Position numbers and translations under genes: made by a program
Origin: Silanimonas sp021297925
GTDB lineage: Bacteria > Pseudomonadota > Gammaproteobacteria > Xanthomonadales > Xanthomonadaceae
Reading direction: 5' to 3'
DNA: 64,000 bases
NCBI GenBank assembly: GCA_027532825.1
Contig: JAPZTL010000017.1
Location: 1 to 64,000, forward strand
Notes under the pieces: generated by a model
Told to the model about the DNA's origin: nothing
Databases searched by the model: none
Seen by the model: the letters and a program-made list of their open reading frames with translations, nothing else
Shown here: one piece after another, positions 51,943 to 60,978 of the stretch
Numbering within the stretch: the stretch's first letter is position 1
How the letters are laid out: each line of letters starts with the position of its first letter

Positions 51943-53097
51943 TCAGTCGGCCACCACCACGCGGTTGCGGCCGCCGCGCTTGGCGGCGTACATGGCATCG
52001 TCCGCGCGGCGCAGCAGGTCGCGCACGTCGGTGTCGCCGGGTGTTCGCGCAGCGACGCCGATGGAGATGGTCAGCGGCCACTCGCCGTGGTCGACGAACG
52101 ACATCGGCACCGCGGCGACGGTGGCACGCAGGCGCTCCGCCAGCACCGCCGCTTCCAGGGCCGTGGTGCCCGGCAGCAGCATCACGAACTCCTCGCCGCC
52201 CAGCCGGCCGACGAGGTCGGTGGCCCTCGCCTGCACGCGCAAGTGGCTGCCCAGCCACACCAGGGCCTCGTCGCCAGCATCGTGGCCGAAGCGATCGTTG
52301 ACGCGCTTGAAGTGGTCGACGTCGATCATCATGGCCGACAGTGGGGCCTGCGGATCGTCGATCCACGGGCGCGCGAGGCCTTCGACGCGGCGCCGGTTGG
52401 CGAGGCCGGTCAGGGGGTCGGTGTGCGCGACTTCGCGCAGGTCGTCGTGCAGGCGCGTGGCCACCATCAGGGCGAAGCCCAGGGCGGTCGCCACCGGGGT
52501 GAAGGCCGCCACCATGTGCAGGGCGATCTGCGCCGGATGGACCGCCACCATGGTGTCCACCGGCGTGCCGACCACCTGGTTCAGCGCACGCAGCCACAGC
52601 ACCAGGGCCGGGGCGGCGAGGAAAGCCACCACCACGCGGTAGGAGGTCGGCCACGGCCGCCGGGCGTGGCGCACGAACAGCAGGATGGCGGCGACCAAGG
52701 GCCAGGTCACGGCCACGGTGACGCCGATCACGCGCGCGCTGAAAACCGGCCACACCCAGTGGCAGAGCATCAGCCAGACCACGGTCGCCACGGCCATCGA
52801 CAGGTCGCGGCGCCACGGCAGCGGACGGTCGAAGAACAGGTGGATGGCGTGGCCGATGCGCTGCGTGCCCAGCACCAGCAGGGTATTCGCCAGCACGACC
52901 GCCACCAGTCCCGAGGCCACGCCCTGGAACAGGAAGCCGAGCCAGCCGAGGCCCTGCAGCAGCAGCGCTTGGGCCCAGTAGCGCAGCATGCGCCGGTACG
53001 GGCGGGGAAAGCCCGTACGCACATAGCCGACGAGCACCGCCGTGAGTAGGCAGAGGGCGGTCGACACGAACATCAGTGTCAGGGCATCAAGGACCAA
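51943..53097 (-). CDS. Membrane diguanylate cyclase (GGDEF)
   Basis: 384 residues from TTG 53097, chosen because GGAGG lies eight bases upstream and the resulting VLDALTLMFVS matches the usual start of such proteins; ATG 53073 is the alternative. Seven or so hydrophobic helices fill the first 210 residues. The GGDEF domain (about 220-380) has HTDPLTGLANRRRVEGLARP, DVDHFKRVNDRFGHDAGDEA and the active site GRLGGEEFVMLLPG. An RxxD inhibitory site (RATD) lies five residues before it. It makes c-di-GMP from two GTP. Confidence 0.92.
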   Translation of the reverse strand: MVLDALTLMFVSTALCLLTAVLVGYVRTGFPRPYRRMLRYWAQALLLQGLGWLGFLFQGVASGLVAVVLANTLLVLGTQRIGHAIHLFFDRPLPWRRDLSMAVATVVWLMLCHWVWPVFSARVIGVTVAVTWPLVAAILLFVRHARRPWPTSYRVVVAFLAAPALVLWLRALNQVVGTPVDTMVAVHPAQIALHMVAAFTPVATALGFALMVATRLHDDLREVAHTDPLTGLANRRRVEGLARPWIDDPQAPLSAMMIDVDHFKRVNDRFGHDAGDEALVWLGSHLRVQARATDLVGRLGGEEFVMLLPGTTALEAAVLAERLRATVAAVPMSFVDHGEWPLTISIGVAARTPGDTDVRDLLRRADDAMYAAKRGGRNRVVVAD

Positions 53098-53220
53098 ACA
53101 CCGCGCCTCCGGGGGATCCCGCCGATTGTCCGCGCATCGCAGCCCCGCGTCATCCTCGGTTGTTCCCGTCGGTCGGCCCGGGACCTTGCGGGCCCGGGGC
53201 CCGGACCCCATCTGCCTGTC

Positions 53221-54012
53221 ATGCTTTCTGACGACGTGCCGCCGCCGCACCGCCCGACGCAGGCCCAACGCCTCCGAGTCAGCCTCCAGCGCTGGCTCGG
53301 CTTCGTGGCGCTTCTCGGCCTCGTGCTGGTCGCGACCGTCGCCTTGCCCGAACTGGGCTCGTGGGGGGTACGCCCCCTCGAGATTCGCGGACTCGCGGGA
53401 TTGGCCACGGCCCCGCTCCTGCATGCCGACGCCGGGCACCTGTTCTCGAATGCCGTCGCGCTCGTGGTGCTGGGCACGCTGGTCGGGACGGTCTACCCGC
53501 TTTCGGCCTCGCGCCTCGTGCTGGCCGCCTGGATCGGCGCAGGCGCATTCACCTGGCTCCTCGGCCGCCCGTCGGTGCACCTCGGGGCCTCGGGCCTCGT
53601 GCATGGCCTGTTCTTCGCGCTGTTCACGCTGGCCGTGTTGCGCCGGGACCGCCACGCCGTGGTGGCCGCCTTCGTCGCGATCCTGCTGTTCGGCGGGATG
53701 CTGCTGACGGTGCTGCCCCACGAACTCCGCGTCAGCTGGGAAATGCATGCGGGCGGCGCTCTGGCTGGCATCGTCGCCGGCGTGGTCTGGCGGCGTCGCG
53801 ACCCGCCACCGGCCCGGGCCCCCTACTCATGGGAAATCGAAGAAGCCGACGCCCGCGCCTTGGAGGACGCCAAGGCCGTGGAGGCGGACACCTACGAGCC
53901 GGCCCGCCCCGGCGACGTGCCGGTGCTGTGGGAGCGACCCGCCCGCGACGAGGCCCGGGGCACGGTGCTGCCGTTCCGCCGACCGGGCAGCGCGGACGAT
54001 CCGCCGCGCTGA
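53221..54012 (+). CDS. Rhomboid-family intramembrane serine protease
   Basis: 263 residues with six predicted helices. The loop HADAGHLFSNAVALVVLG (H68, H73) matches HxxxxHLxxN; the nucleophile is S124 in HLGASGLVHG and the base is H176 in WEMHAGGALAG. The last 70 residues are a hydrophilic acidic tail. It cleaves membrane proteins within their helices; the substrate is unknown. It ends 7 bp from the lrp-type gene (convergent). Confidence 0.9.
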   Translation: MLSDDVPPPHRPTQAQRLRVSLQRWLGFVALLGLVLVATVALPELGSWGVRPLEIRGLAGLATAPLLHADAGHLFSNAVALVVLGTLVGTVYPLSASRLVLAAWIGAGAFTWLLGRPSVHLGASGLVHGLFFALFTLAVLRRDRHAVVAAFVAILLFGGMLLTVLPHELRVSWEMHAGGALAGIVAGVVWRRRDPPPARAPYSWEIEEADARALEDAKAVEADTYEPARPGDVPVLWERPARDEARGTVLPFRRPGSADDPPR

Positions 54013-54019
54013 GGCCGGC

Positions 54020-54466
54020 TCACTTCACCGCGCGCAGCACGAAGCTGGAGTTGACGTCGGCCACCTGTCCGCCGGCCAGCAGCCGGTCGAGCAGGAAGCG
54101 CGAGAAGTGCTCGAGGTCGCGCACGCGCACCTCGATCAGGTAGTCCATGTCGCCCGTCAGGGCAAGGCAGCGCTCCACCTCGTCCCATCCCCGCACCGCC
54201 TGCGCGAAGCGGTCGATGTCGGCGGCCCCATGGCCCTTGAGCTGGACGCGGACGAAGGCGCGCAAGTGCAGGCCGAGCTTCGACGGGTCGACCTCGGCGC
54301 GGTAGCCCGTGATCACGCCTTCGGCCTCGAGGCGCTGGACCCGTCGCAGGCAGGCCGAGGGCGAGAGGTTCACCCGCGCCGCGAGCTCGACGTTGCTCAG
54401 GCGGCCGTCGGCCTGGAGCGCCGCGAGCAGGGCGAGATCGGTGCGGTCGAGCCGGAGATCGGTCAT
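54020..54466 (-). CDS. Lrp/AsnC-family transcriptional regulator
   Basis: 148 residues. The N-terminal winged HTH is LDRTDLALLAALQADGRLSN, then VELAARVNLSPSACLRRVQR and LEAEGVITGYRAEVDP. The C-terminal RAM domain (about 65-140) contains LALTGDMDYLIEVRVRDLEH. It is divergent from phhA across a 170-bp gap that contains an inverted repeat, the usual layout when such a regulator controls aromatic amino-acid catabolism. The effector is probably an aromatic amino acid (inference). ATG 54466 aligns with the family start. Confidence 0.92.
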   Translation of the reverse strand: MTDLRLDRTDLALLAALQADGRLSNVELAARVNLSPSACLRRVQRLEAEGVITGYRAEVDPSKLGLHLRAFVRVQLKGHGAADIDRFAQAVRGWDEVERCLALTGDMDYLIEVRVRDLEHFSRFLLDRLLAGGQVADVNSSFVLRAVK

Positions 54467-54558
54467 GGGCGCTCCAGGGCGGCGGGAGCCCGGTGTGCGA
54501 TAAAAGATGCGCACATCGGCATAAAGAGGGTGGATTATTGCGCTGATCGACCGTCAAT

Positions 54559-54583
54559 GCGCAACTTTGCAACCCTGTTGCGC
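54559..54583. promoter_or_regulatory. Inverted repeat between lrp-type gene and phhA
   Basis: GCGCAAC-N11-GTTGCGC in the divergent gap. Two further TGCGC-like half-sites lie at about 54509 and 54540, with an AT-rich stretch (about 54498-54540) suited to promoters for both genes. It is a candidate operator for the adjacent Lrp-family regulator. Confidence 0.5.
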
Positions 54584-54636
54584 GGGTTCGGCGCGACACT
54601 GGGCACCCGCGCTCCTTCCGCCCGCCCACGACCGCC

Positions 54637-55533
54637 ATGAACGCCCAACCGCAACCGCGCCGCGTCGAACACCTGCAGACCGACAAAGGCAGCGTCCCGG
54701 TCTACACCACGGCGGTGATCGAGCAGCCCTGGTCGACCTACAGCGCCACCGACCACGGCGTCTGGGCCCAGCTGTTCCGGCGCCAGCGCGAGCTGCTGGT
54801 GGGCCGCGCCGACGAGGAGTTCCTGCGCACGCAGGACGCGATGGGCATGGGCGAGGACCGCATCCCGAAGTTCGACGAGCTCAACCGCATGCTGCGCGCG
54901 CGCACGGGCTGGGAACTGATCGGCGTCGAAGGCCTGCTGCCCGAGCTCACCTTCTTCGAGCACCTCGCGGCGCGGCGCTTCCCGGTGACCTGGTGGATCC
55001 GCACGCCGGAGCAGCTCGACTACCTGAGCGAGCCGGACCTGTTCCACGACCTGTTCGGCCACGTGCCCCTGCTGATGAACCCGGTGTTCGCCGACTACCT
55101 GCAGGCCTACGGCCAGGGTGGCGTGCGCGCGCACGGTTTCGGCGAAGACGCCTTGGCGCAGCTGACGCGCCTGTACTGGTACACGGTGGAATTCGGCCTG
55201 ATCCAGACGGCGGCGGGCCTGCGCATCTACGGTGCCGGCATCCTCAGCTCGAAGGGCGAGTCGATCCATTGCCTTGAAAGCCCGGCCCCGAACCGCATCG
55301 GTTTCGACCTTGAGCGGATCATGCGCACCCGCTTCCGCATCGACACCTACCAGAAGACCTACTTCGTCATTGACAGCTACCAGCAGCTGATGGACGCCAC
55401 GCGCCCCGACTTCGCACCGATCTATGCGCGGCTCGCGGCCGAACCCAGCGTCCCTGCGGGCGAGGTCTTGGCCAGCGACCGTGTCTTCCATCGCGGCAGC
55501 GGCGAGGGCTGGCTGGCCGACGGCGACGTCTAA
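54637..55533 (+). CDS. phhA: Phenylalanine 4-monooxygenase PhhA
   Basis: 298 residues. Converts phenylalanine to tyrosine using tetrahydrobiopterin and non-haem iron. The iron ligands are H137 and H142 in DLFHDLFGHVPLLMNPVFAD and E185 in YWYTVEFGL; the pterin-contact segment LTFFEHLAARRFPVTWWIRT is present. The length fits the bacterial monodomain enzyme (no ACT domain). It is divergent from the Lrp-type regulator. A hairpin follows at 55547-55572. Confidence 0.95.
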   Translation: MNAQPQPRRVEHLQTDKGSVPVYTTAVIEQPWSTYSATDHGVWAQLFRRQRELLVGRADEEFLRTQDAMGMGEDRIPKFDELNRMLRARTGWELIGVEGLLPELTFFEHLAARRFPVTWWIRTPEQLDYLSEPDLFHDLFGHVPLLMNPVFADYLQAYGQGGVRAHGFGEDALAQLTRLYWYTVEFGLIQTAAGLRIYGAGILSSKGESIHCLESPAPNRIGFDLERIMRTRFRIDTYQKTYFVIDSYQQLMDATRPDFAPIYARLAAEPSVPAGEVLASDRVFHRGSGEGWLADGDV

Positions 55534-55546
55534 TGGCCTGACGCTG

Positions 55547-55572
55547 CCGACGGCGGCGACGGCCGTCGTCGG
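55547..55572. terminator. Hairpin between convergent phhA and mnmE
   Basis: CCGACGGC at 55547-55554 pairs with GCCGTCG..GG at 55562-55572, filling the 40-bp gap between the two stop codons; it could serve both genes. No T-run. Confidence 0.45.
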
Positions 55573-55573
55573 A

Positions 55574-56962
55574 TCACTTGCCGATGCAGAAGCTGCTGAA
55601 GATGCGCCCCAGCAGCGCATCGCTGCTGACGCGGCCGGTGATCTCGCCGAGCGCGTCCTGCGCCAGCCGCAGGTCCTCGGCGGCCAGCTCGCCCTGACCG
55701 GCCCGGAGCTGTGACGCCGCATCCACGAGATGGGCGCCGGCACGATCGATTGCCTCGACGTGGCGAGCGCGCGCCGAGAACGCGCCCTCGGCGCCCTCGC
55801 CCACCGCGGCGTCGTGCAAGGCGGCGCGCAGCGCGTCCAGGCCGACGCGCCGCGGGGTGTCGAGCCACAGATGCCGACCGTCGGCGCGGGTCTCGTCGGC
55901 ACCGGCACGATCGGTGAGGTCGGCGTGGGTATGCAGCCACAGCACGGCGGGGGGGGAAGCGGTGGCGCCCGCCGGCGGATTGGCCCACTCGCCGCGGAGC
56001 CGCGCCATCGCGGCCTCGGCTTCCCGATCATCAAGCACCGCCAGCACCAGGTCGGCCTTCGCCACTTCGGCCCGGGCGCGGCGGATGCCCTCGGCTTCGA
56101 CGACGTCCCGCGTCTCGCGCAAGCCCGCCGTGTCGACGAGGGTGAGGTCGATGCCGTCGATGCGCACAACATCGCGCAGCACGTCGCGCGTGGTGCCGGC
56201 GATCGGCGTCACGATGGCGCGCTCCTCGCCGGCCAGCGCGTTCAGCAGCGCGCTCTTGCCGGCATTCGGCGCGCCGGCCAGCACCACGTGCAGGCCGTCG
56301 ACCAGCCGCACCCCGCGCGCCGCATCGCGGCGCAGGGCGGCGTGCAGAGCCTCGACGTGGGCGAGGCGCGCCGCGAGCGCCGGCGCGGCGAGGACGTCGA
56401 TCTCCTCCTCCGGGAAATCGATCGCCGCCTCGACGTGGACGCGCATCAGGGTCAGCGCCTCGACGACCGCATCCACGCGGTCGCTGAAGACCCCCTCGAG
56501 CGACCGCCGCGCCGCGCGCAGCGCCGAATCGGAGGTCGCGGCGATCAGGTCGGCCACGGCTTCGGCCTGGGCGAGGTCGATCTTGCCCTCGAGGAAGGCG
56601 CGCTCGCTGAACTCGCCCGGCCGCGCCGGCCGCGCGCCGAGCGCGATGCAGCGCGCCACCAGGCGGGCCAGCAGGCGCGGGTTGCCATGGGCCTGGAGCT
56701 CGACGACGTCCTCGCCGGTGAAGCTGCGCGGCGCGGCGAACACGAGCACGAGGCCGTCATCGATCACCTCGCCGTCGGCGTCGCGGAAGCGCGCGTGGCG
56801 GGCGTCGCGCGGCCGGAACGTCGGAGCCGCCCCGACGCCGTCCGGGAACGCGCACAAGGCCTGCGCGATCGCCGGCGCACGCGGACCCGACAGGCGCACC
56901 ACGCCGATCCCCGCCGGGCCGTTAGCGGTGGCCACCGCCACGATGGTGTCGCGTTCGCTCAT
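55574..56962 (-). CDS. mnmE: tRNA modification GTPase MnmE
   Basis: 462 residues. The N-terminal folate-binding domain is DTIVAVATANGPAGIGVVRL; the G-domain has GAPNAGKSALLNALAGEERA, IAGTTRDVLRD and VDTAGLRETRD; the C-terminus is FSSFCIGK with the catalytic Cys. With MnmG it makes the 5-carboxymethylaminomethyl group on U34 of tRNA. ATG 56962 (MSERDTIVAVA) is the conserved start. Next upstream on the strand is yidC, the common arrangement. Confidence 0.96.
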   Translation of the reverse strand: MSERDTIVAVATANGPAGIGVVRLSGPRAPAIAQALCAFPDGVGAAPTFRPRDARHARFRDADGEVIDDGLVLVFAAPRSFTGEDVVELQAHGNPRLLARLVARCIALGARPARPGEFSERAFLEGKIDLAQAEAVADLIAATSDSALRAARRSLEGVFSDRVDAVVEALTLMRVHVEAAIDFPEEEIDVLAAPALAARLAHVEALHAALRRDAARGVRLVDGLHVVLAGAPNAGKSALLNALAGEERAIVTPIAGTTRDVLRDVVRIDGIDLTLVDTAGLRETRDVVEAEGIRRARAEVAKADLVLAVLDDREAEAAMARLRGEWANPPAGATASPPAVLWLHTHADLTDRAGADETRADGRHLWLDTPRRVGLDALRAALHDAAVGEGAEGAFSARARHVEAIDRAGAHLVDAASQLRAGQGELAAEDLRLAQDALGEITGRVSSDALLGRIFSSFCIGK

Positions 56963-57011
56963 GCCGAGAAGCCTAGCGCGAAGGCCATGCCCCGACGGAG
57001 GGCGGATGCGC

Positions 57012-57035
57012 CGAGGCCCGCTTGCGCGGGCCTCG
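57012..57035 (-). terminator. Hairpin after yidC
   Basis: A perfect 10-bp stem CGAGGCCCGC / GCGGGCCTCG with a TTGC loop in the 100-bp gap between yidC and mnmE. Without a T-run it may only attenuate read-through into mnmE. Confidence 0.5.
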
Positions 57036-57062
57036 TCGTCGGATCGCGATGCAGGCGCCGGA

Positions 57063-58829
57063 TCACTTCGCCTTGGCGACCACCGGTGCGGCCGGCGCAC
57101 CGTAGCGCTTGGTCATCCACCACTGCTGGGCGAGTCCGAGCAGGCCGTTGGTGAGCCAGTACAGCACGAGGCCGGCGGGGAAGAAGGCGAACATCACGCC
57201 GAACACCACCGGCATCCACTGCAGGATCTTCTGCTGCGTCGGGTCCATGCCCGGGCTGGGGGTGAGCTTCTGCGTGGCCCACATGACCAGCAGGTTCAGC
57301 GCCGGCAACACGAACCAGGGATCCGGCGCGGTCAGGTTGTCGATCCACAGCGCCCACGGCGCCTGGCGCAGCTCGACCGATTCCAGCAGCACCCAGTACA
57401 GGGCGAGGAAGATCGGGATCGGCAGCAGCATCGGCAGGCAGCCGCCCAGAGGATTGATCTTCTCCTTCTGGTACAGCTCCATCATCGCCTGGTTGAACTT
57501 CATGCGGTCTTCGCCGTACCGCTCCTTCAGCTGCTCGATGCGCGGCGCGACGGCGCGCATCTTGGCCATGCTCTGGTACTGCTTGGCCGACAGCGGGAAG
57601 AGCACCAGCTTCAGCAGCACGACGATGCCGATGATCGCCCAGCCCCAGTTGCCGAACAGACCATGCAGCTGGTCCAGCACCCAGAACAACGGCTGGGCGA
57701 GGAAGCTGAAGATGCCGTAGTCGAGGGTCAGCGGCAGGCTCGGCGCCAGCACTTTCATCGGCTCCTGCAGCTTCGGGCCGACCCACAGGTCGAGGTCGAC
57801 CGCGGCCTGCGCGGCCGGCGCGACCGTGATGGCATCGCCGACGCTGCGGATCGCGAAGCGCTGGCCGTCCAGCGCCGCCAGCGAGAACTGGTGGCGCTCG
57901 TCGGCCGGCGGCAGCCAGGCCGAGGCGAAGTGGTGCTGGAGCATCGCGATCCAGCCCCCGGTCACCGTCTTGTTCAGCGGGCCGTCCCCGGCGAAGTCGG
58001 CGAACTTCCGCTTCTCGAAGTGGTCCTCCGGGCTGTACCAGGCGGCACCGACGAAGCTGAAGGTCTCCGGGTTGGTGAACATCGCGTGCTTGGGCGGCGG
58101 CGGCGGCGGCACGCGCAGCAGCTGCTGGAACAGGTGGCCGGTGAACGCCACCGAGCCCTCGTTGAGGACCTCGTGGCGGACGCGGATCGCGTAGCTGCCG
58201 CGGGAGAAGGTGTAGACCTTGCGCACGACGAGGCCGGTGGCCGCATCGGTCCACGCCATCGGCACGCTGATCTGGTCCTCGCCCTCGGCGAGGACGCGCG
58301 GGGCGGTGCCGCCCTCGAAGACGTACGCGCTCTCGACGCCCGGCGCCGCGGCGGTGCTGATCCAGCCGCTCTGCGCGACGTCGAAGGTGCTGGGATCCTG
58401 GTTGAGCAGGATGACGTTCCCGCGCTCCGGATTCTCCTGGTCGACCGGGTAGTCGAGCAGTTCGGCGAAGACCAGGGAGCCGCCGGCGGCGCTGATCCTC
58501 AAGCGCAGCACGTCGGTGCGGACTTCCACGGTCTCGGCGGTGGGCGGTGCGCCCGCGGGCGGGGCGGCCGGCGCGGCGCCGGCGATGGGGGCGGCCTCGA
58601 GACCCGGCTGCGCCGGGGGCGTCGGCGCGGTCGGAGTCGCGGAGGCCGGCTCGGGGAGCGCGTCGGCACCCGGCATGGCCGATGCGACCGGTGTGGCGGT
58701 CGCCGTCGCGGCCGCGGAGGCGGCCGCGGCGGGAGCGGGCGGGGTCGCCGTGAAGCGGGTCCATTCGAAGGCCAACAGGATGGCGACGGCCACCCAGGCG
58801 AACAGGAGCAGGGCGCGGTTCTGGTTCAT
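57063..58829 (-). CDS. yidC: Membrane protein insertase YidC
   Basis: 588 residues. The N-terminal helix is RALLLFAWVAVAILLAFEWT. A large periplasmic domain (about 60-370) starts with a long Ala/Pro-rich linker. The conserved C-terminal helices contain GNWGWAIIGIVVLLKLVLFP, then QYQSMAKMRAVAPRIEQLKE, NPLGGCLPMLLPIPIFLALY and VFGVMFAFFPAGLVLYWLTN. It inserts and folds inner-membrane proteins. Its ATG overlaps the rnpA stop by 4 bp; no yidD lies between them. Confidence 0.97.
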   Translation of the reverse strand: MNQNRALLLFAWVAVAILLAFEWTRFTATPPAPAAAASAAATATATPVASAMPGADALPEPASATPTAPTPPAQPGLEAAPIAGAAPAAPPAGAPPTAETVEVRTDVLRLRISAAGGSLVFAELLDYPVDQENPERGNVILLNQDPSTFDVAQSGWISTAAAPGVESAYVFEGGTAPRVLAEGEDQISVPMAWTDAATGLVVRKVYTFSRGSYAIRVRHEVLNEGSVAFTGHLFQQLLRVPPPPPPKHAMFTNPETFSFVGAAWYSPEDHFEKRKFADFAGDGPLNKTVTGGWIAMLQHHFASAWLPPADERHQFSLAALDGQRFAIRSVGDAITVAPAAQAAVDLDLWVGPKLQEPMKVLAPSLPLTLDYGIFSFLAQPLFWVLDQLHGLFGNWGWAIIGIVVLLKLVLFPLSAKQYQSMAKMRAVAPRIEQLKERYGEDRMKFNQAMMELYQKEKINPLGGCLPMLLPIPIFLALYWVLLESVELRQAPWALWIDNLTAPDPWFVLPALNLLVMWATQKLTPSPGMDPTQQKILQWMPVVFGVMFAFFPAGLVLYWLTNGLLGLAQQWWMTKRYGAPAAPVVAKAK

Positions 58830-59281
58830 GCAGGGCTCGGCCCCTCGGCGCTCGGGGCGACGGGAGGCAAGTCGGTCGGGATCGGGGAGGGGACGGCCGA
58901 AGCGGCGGCGGGGATTGTGCCGGCCGTCGGCGGGGGCGGCAACGCGCGGGCGCGGGCCCAGAGCGTGGCGAGTTCAGCGCGGAGCGCTGCATTGTCGAGC
59001 GCCGCGGCGCCGGACCGCGCGACCACCACCAGGTCGCCGCGCGGCAGGTCGTGCTGTTCGTGCCGGAACGCCTCGCGGATCTGGCGCTTGATGCGGTTGC
59101 GCTGGACGGCGTCGGGACTGACCTTTCGACTCACGGCCATGCCAAGACGACAAAAACCCCCATCGCGCAGGCGCAGATGGAGGCTGAAGTGCCGGGTGGT
59201 GACGCGCCGGCGATCGTCGAAGGCGGCGCGGTAGTCGCGCCCGGTCCGCACGCGGACCGAGGCCGGGAAGCGGGCGCTCAC
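58826..59281 (-). CDS. rnpA: Ribonuclease P protein component RnpA
   Basis: 151 residues from GTG 59281. The family signature is RLGMAVSRKVSPDAVQRNRI then KRQIREAFR (the RNR motif), with VRTGRDYRAAFDDRRRVTTR at the N-terminus. The C-terminal 40 residues are Pro/Ala-rich and longer than usual. It assists the RNase P RNA in tRNA 5' maturation. It follows rpmH by 31 bp. The frame open to 59392 overlaps rpmH and is rejected as start. Confidence 0.92.
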   Translation of the reverse strand: MSARFPASVRVRTGRDYRAAFDDRRRVTTRHFSLHLRLRDGGFCRLGMAVSRKVSPDAVQRNRIKRQIREAFRHEQHDLPRGDLVVVARSGAAALDNAALRAELATLWARARALPPPPTAGTIPAAASAVPSPIPTDLPPVAPSAEGPSPA

Positions 59282-59312
59282 GGGACGCCCTGCGATCCGG
59301 CTCGCCCCGGCG

Positions 59313-59453
59313 TCAGGCGCAGAGGCGCTTGCGACCCTTGGCGCGGCGACGGGCGAGGATCTTGCGGCCGTCAGCGGTCGCCATGCGGGCACGGAAGCCG
59401 TGGTCGCGGGCGCGCTTCAGGTTGCTGGGCTGGTAGGTGCGCTTGGTGGCCAT
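59313..59453 (-). CDS. rpmH: 50S ribosomal protein L34
   Basis: 46 residues: MATKRTYQPSNLKRARDHGF, then RARMATADGRKILARRRAKG and RKRLCA, near-identical to bacterial L34 in pattern and length. It is divergent from dnaA across a 184-bp gap and heads rpmH-rnpA-yidC, the classic origin-side operon. Confidence 0.98.
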   Translation of the reverse strand: MATKRTYQPSNLKRARDHGFRARMATADGRKILARRRAKGRKRLCA

Positions 59454-59487
59454 GGGTCACCCGATGTCGGTGCGGAAAAGAGGCGGG

Positions 59488-59516
59488 ACTTTACGCGCGC
59501 GTCGAACGAGCGTCAA
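59488..59516 (-). promoter_or_regulatory. Sigma-70 promoter of rpmH
   Basis: Minus strand TTGACG (59516-59511), a 17-base spacer, then TAAAGT (59493-59488). It lies 35 bp before the rpmH start. Confidence 0.55.
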
Positions 59517-59574
59517 GCAGGATCGTGCTTGGCGCCCCGCCCGCCGGGCCGCTATGCTGCCGCCCCACCCCCAC

Positions 59575-59583
59575 TTATCCACA
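59575..59583 (+). promoter_or_regulatory. DnaA box upstream of dnaA
   Basis: TTATCCACA, an exact DnaA box, 54 bp before the dnaA ATG. It fits dnaA autoregulation. Confidence 0.7.
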
Positions 59584-59637
59584 GCCCCGGCATCGACCGG
59601 GGCCGCGGACGCGTCGCCCGAAGGAACGCCGCACCCC

Positions 59638-60978
59638 ATGGACTCCGCCTGGTCCCGCTGCCTGGAACACCTCGAGTCGGAACTGCCCGCCGACGAGGTG
59701 CAGACCTGGCTCAAGCCCCTCCACGCCGACCTCCGTCCGGACGGGCTGGCGCTCTACGCGCCGAACGCCTTCGTCGTCGACACCGTTCGGGAGCGCTACC
59801 TCGGCCGGATCCGCGAACTGCTGGCCCATTACGCCGGCACGGCCCTGCCCGTCCTCCTGACCGTCGGCAGCGCCCCCAAGGCGCCAGGGGCCGCCCGCGA
59901 GCCGGGCACGGCGCCGCCGGTCGCCACCCCGCCTCGCGCGGAAGCGGTCGACTTCCAGGGCAACGTCGATTCCGCCTACACGTTCGCGAGCTTCGTCGAG
60001 GGCCGCAGCAACCAGTTGGGCAAGTCGGCGGCCATGCAGGTCGCGCAGAACCCGGGCCGTCGCGACTACAACCCGCTCCTGCTTTATGGCGGCACCGGCC
60101 TCGGCAAGACACACCTGATGCATGCCGCCGGCAACCTGATGCGCCAACTCAATCCGGGCATGCGCGTGCTCTACCTCCGCTCCGAGCAGTTCTTCTCCGC
60201 GATGATGAAGGCCCTGCAGGAGAAGTCGATGGACCAGTTCAAGCGCCAGTTCCACACGGTGGACGCGCTGCTGATCGACGACATCCAGTTCTTCGCCGGC
60301 AAGACGACGACGCAGGAGGAGTTCTTCCACACCTTCAACGCGCTGTTCGACGGCAACCAGCAGATCATCCTGACCTGCGACCGCTACCCCCGCGAGGTCG
60401 AGAACCTCGAGCCGCGGCTGAAGTCCCGCCTCGGGTGGGGCCTGTCGGTGGCGATCGAGCCGCCGGACTTCGAGACCCGCGCGGCCATCCTGACGGCCAA
60501 GGCGCAAGCCCGCGGCGTGGCGCTGCCGGACGACGTGGCCCTGCTGATCGCGAAGCGCATGCGCTCCAACGTCCGCGACCTCGAGGGCGCGCTCAACACG
60601 CTGGCGGCTCGGGCCAATTTCCTCGGCCGGCCGATCACCGTCGAATTCGCTCAGGAGACGCTGCGCGACCTGCTGCGTTCGCAACAGCAGGCCATTTCGA
60701 TCCCGAACATCCAGAAGGCCGTGGCAGACTACTACCAGCTGCGCGTGGCCGACCTCCTGTCCAAGCGCCGGACCCGGTCCCTGGCGCGCCCTCGCCAGGT
60801 GGCGATGGCCCTGGCCAAGGAGCTCACCGAGCACAGCCTGCCGGAGATCGGCGACGGCTTCGGCGGCCGCGACCACACGACGGTGCTGCACGGCTGCCGC
60901 GTGGTGCGCGACCTCATGCAGACGGACGGCAAGCTGCGCGAGGACTGGGACAAGCTCGTTCGGAAGCTGACGGAGTAA
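59638..60978 (+). CDS. dnaA: Chromosomal replication initiator DnaA
   Basis: 446 residues. Domain I begins WSRCLEHLESELPADEVQTW. Domain II is a short Ala/Pro-rich linker. Domain III has Walker A GGTGLGKTHLMHAAGN, Walker B LLIDDIQFFAGK, and the DnaA signature HTH in domain IV, HSLPEIGDGFGGRDHTTVLH. It opens oriC by binding DnaA boxes. ATG 59638 follows AAGGAA by 12 bases; longer frames run through the DnaA box and are rejected. Confidence 0.98.
   Translation: MDSAWSRCLEHLESELPADEVQTWLKPLHADLRPDGLALYAPNAFVVDTVRERYLGRIRELLAHYAGTALPVLLTVGSAPKAPGAAREPGTAPPVATPPRAEAVDFQGNVDSAYTFASFVEGRSNQLGKSAAMQVAQNPGRRDYNPLLLYGGTGLGKTHLMHAAGNLMRQLNPGMRVLYLRSEQFFSAMMKALQEKSMDQFKRQFHTVDALLIDDIQFFAGKTTTQEEFFHTFNALFDGNQQIILTCDRYPREVENLEPRLKSRLGWGLSVAIEPPDFETRAAILTAKAQARGVALPDDVALLIAKRMRSNVRDLEGALNTLAARANFLGRPITVEFAQETLRDLLRSQQQAISIPNIQKAVADYYQLRVADLLSKRRTRSLARPRQVAMALAKELTEHSLPEIGDGFGGRDHTTVLHGCRVVRDLMQTDGKLREDWDKLVRKLTE

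Noticed and set aside
51943..53748. 601-residue frame for the diguanylate cyclase gene
   Set aside because: The N-terminal 217 residues are antisense to the rhomboid gene and rich in Arg, His and Glu; the GGAGG-TTG start at 53097 fits the membrane domain.
58826..58829. A yidD gene between rnpA and yidC
   Set aside because: The two genes overlap by 4 bp, leaving no room; it is absent here.
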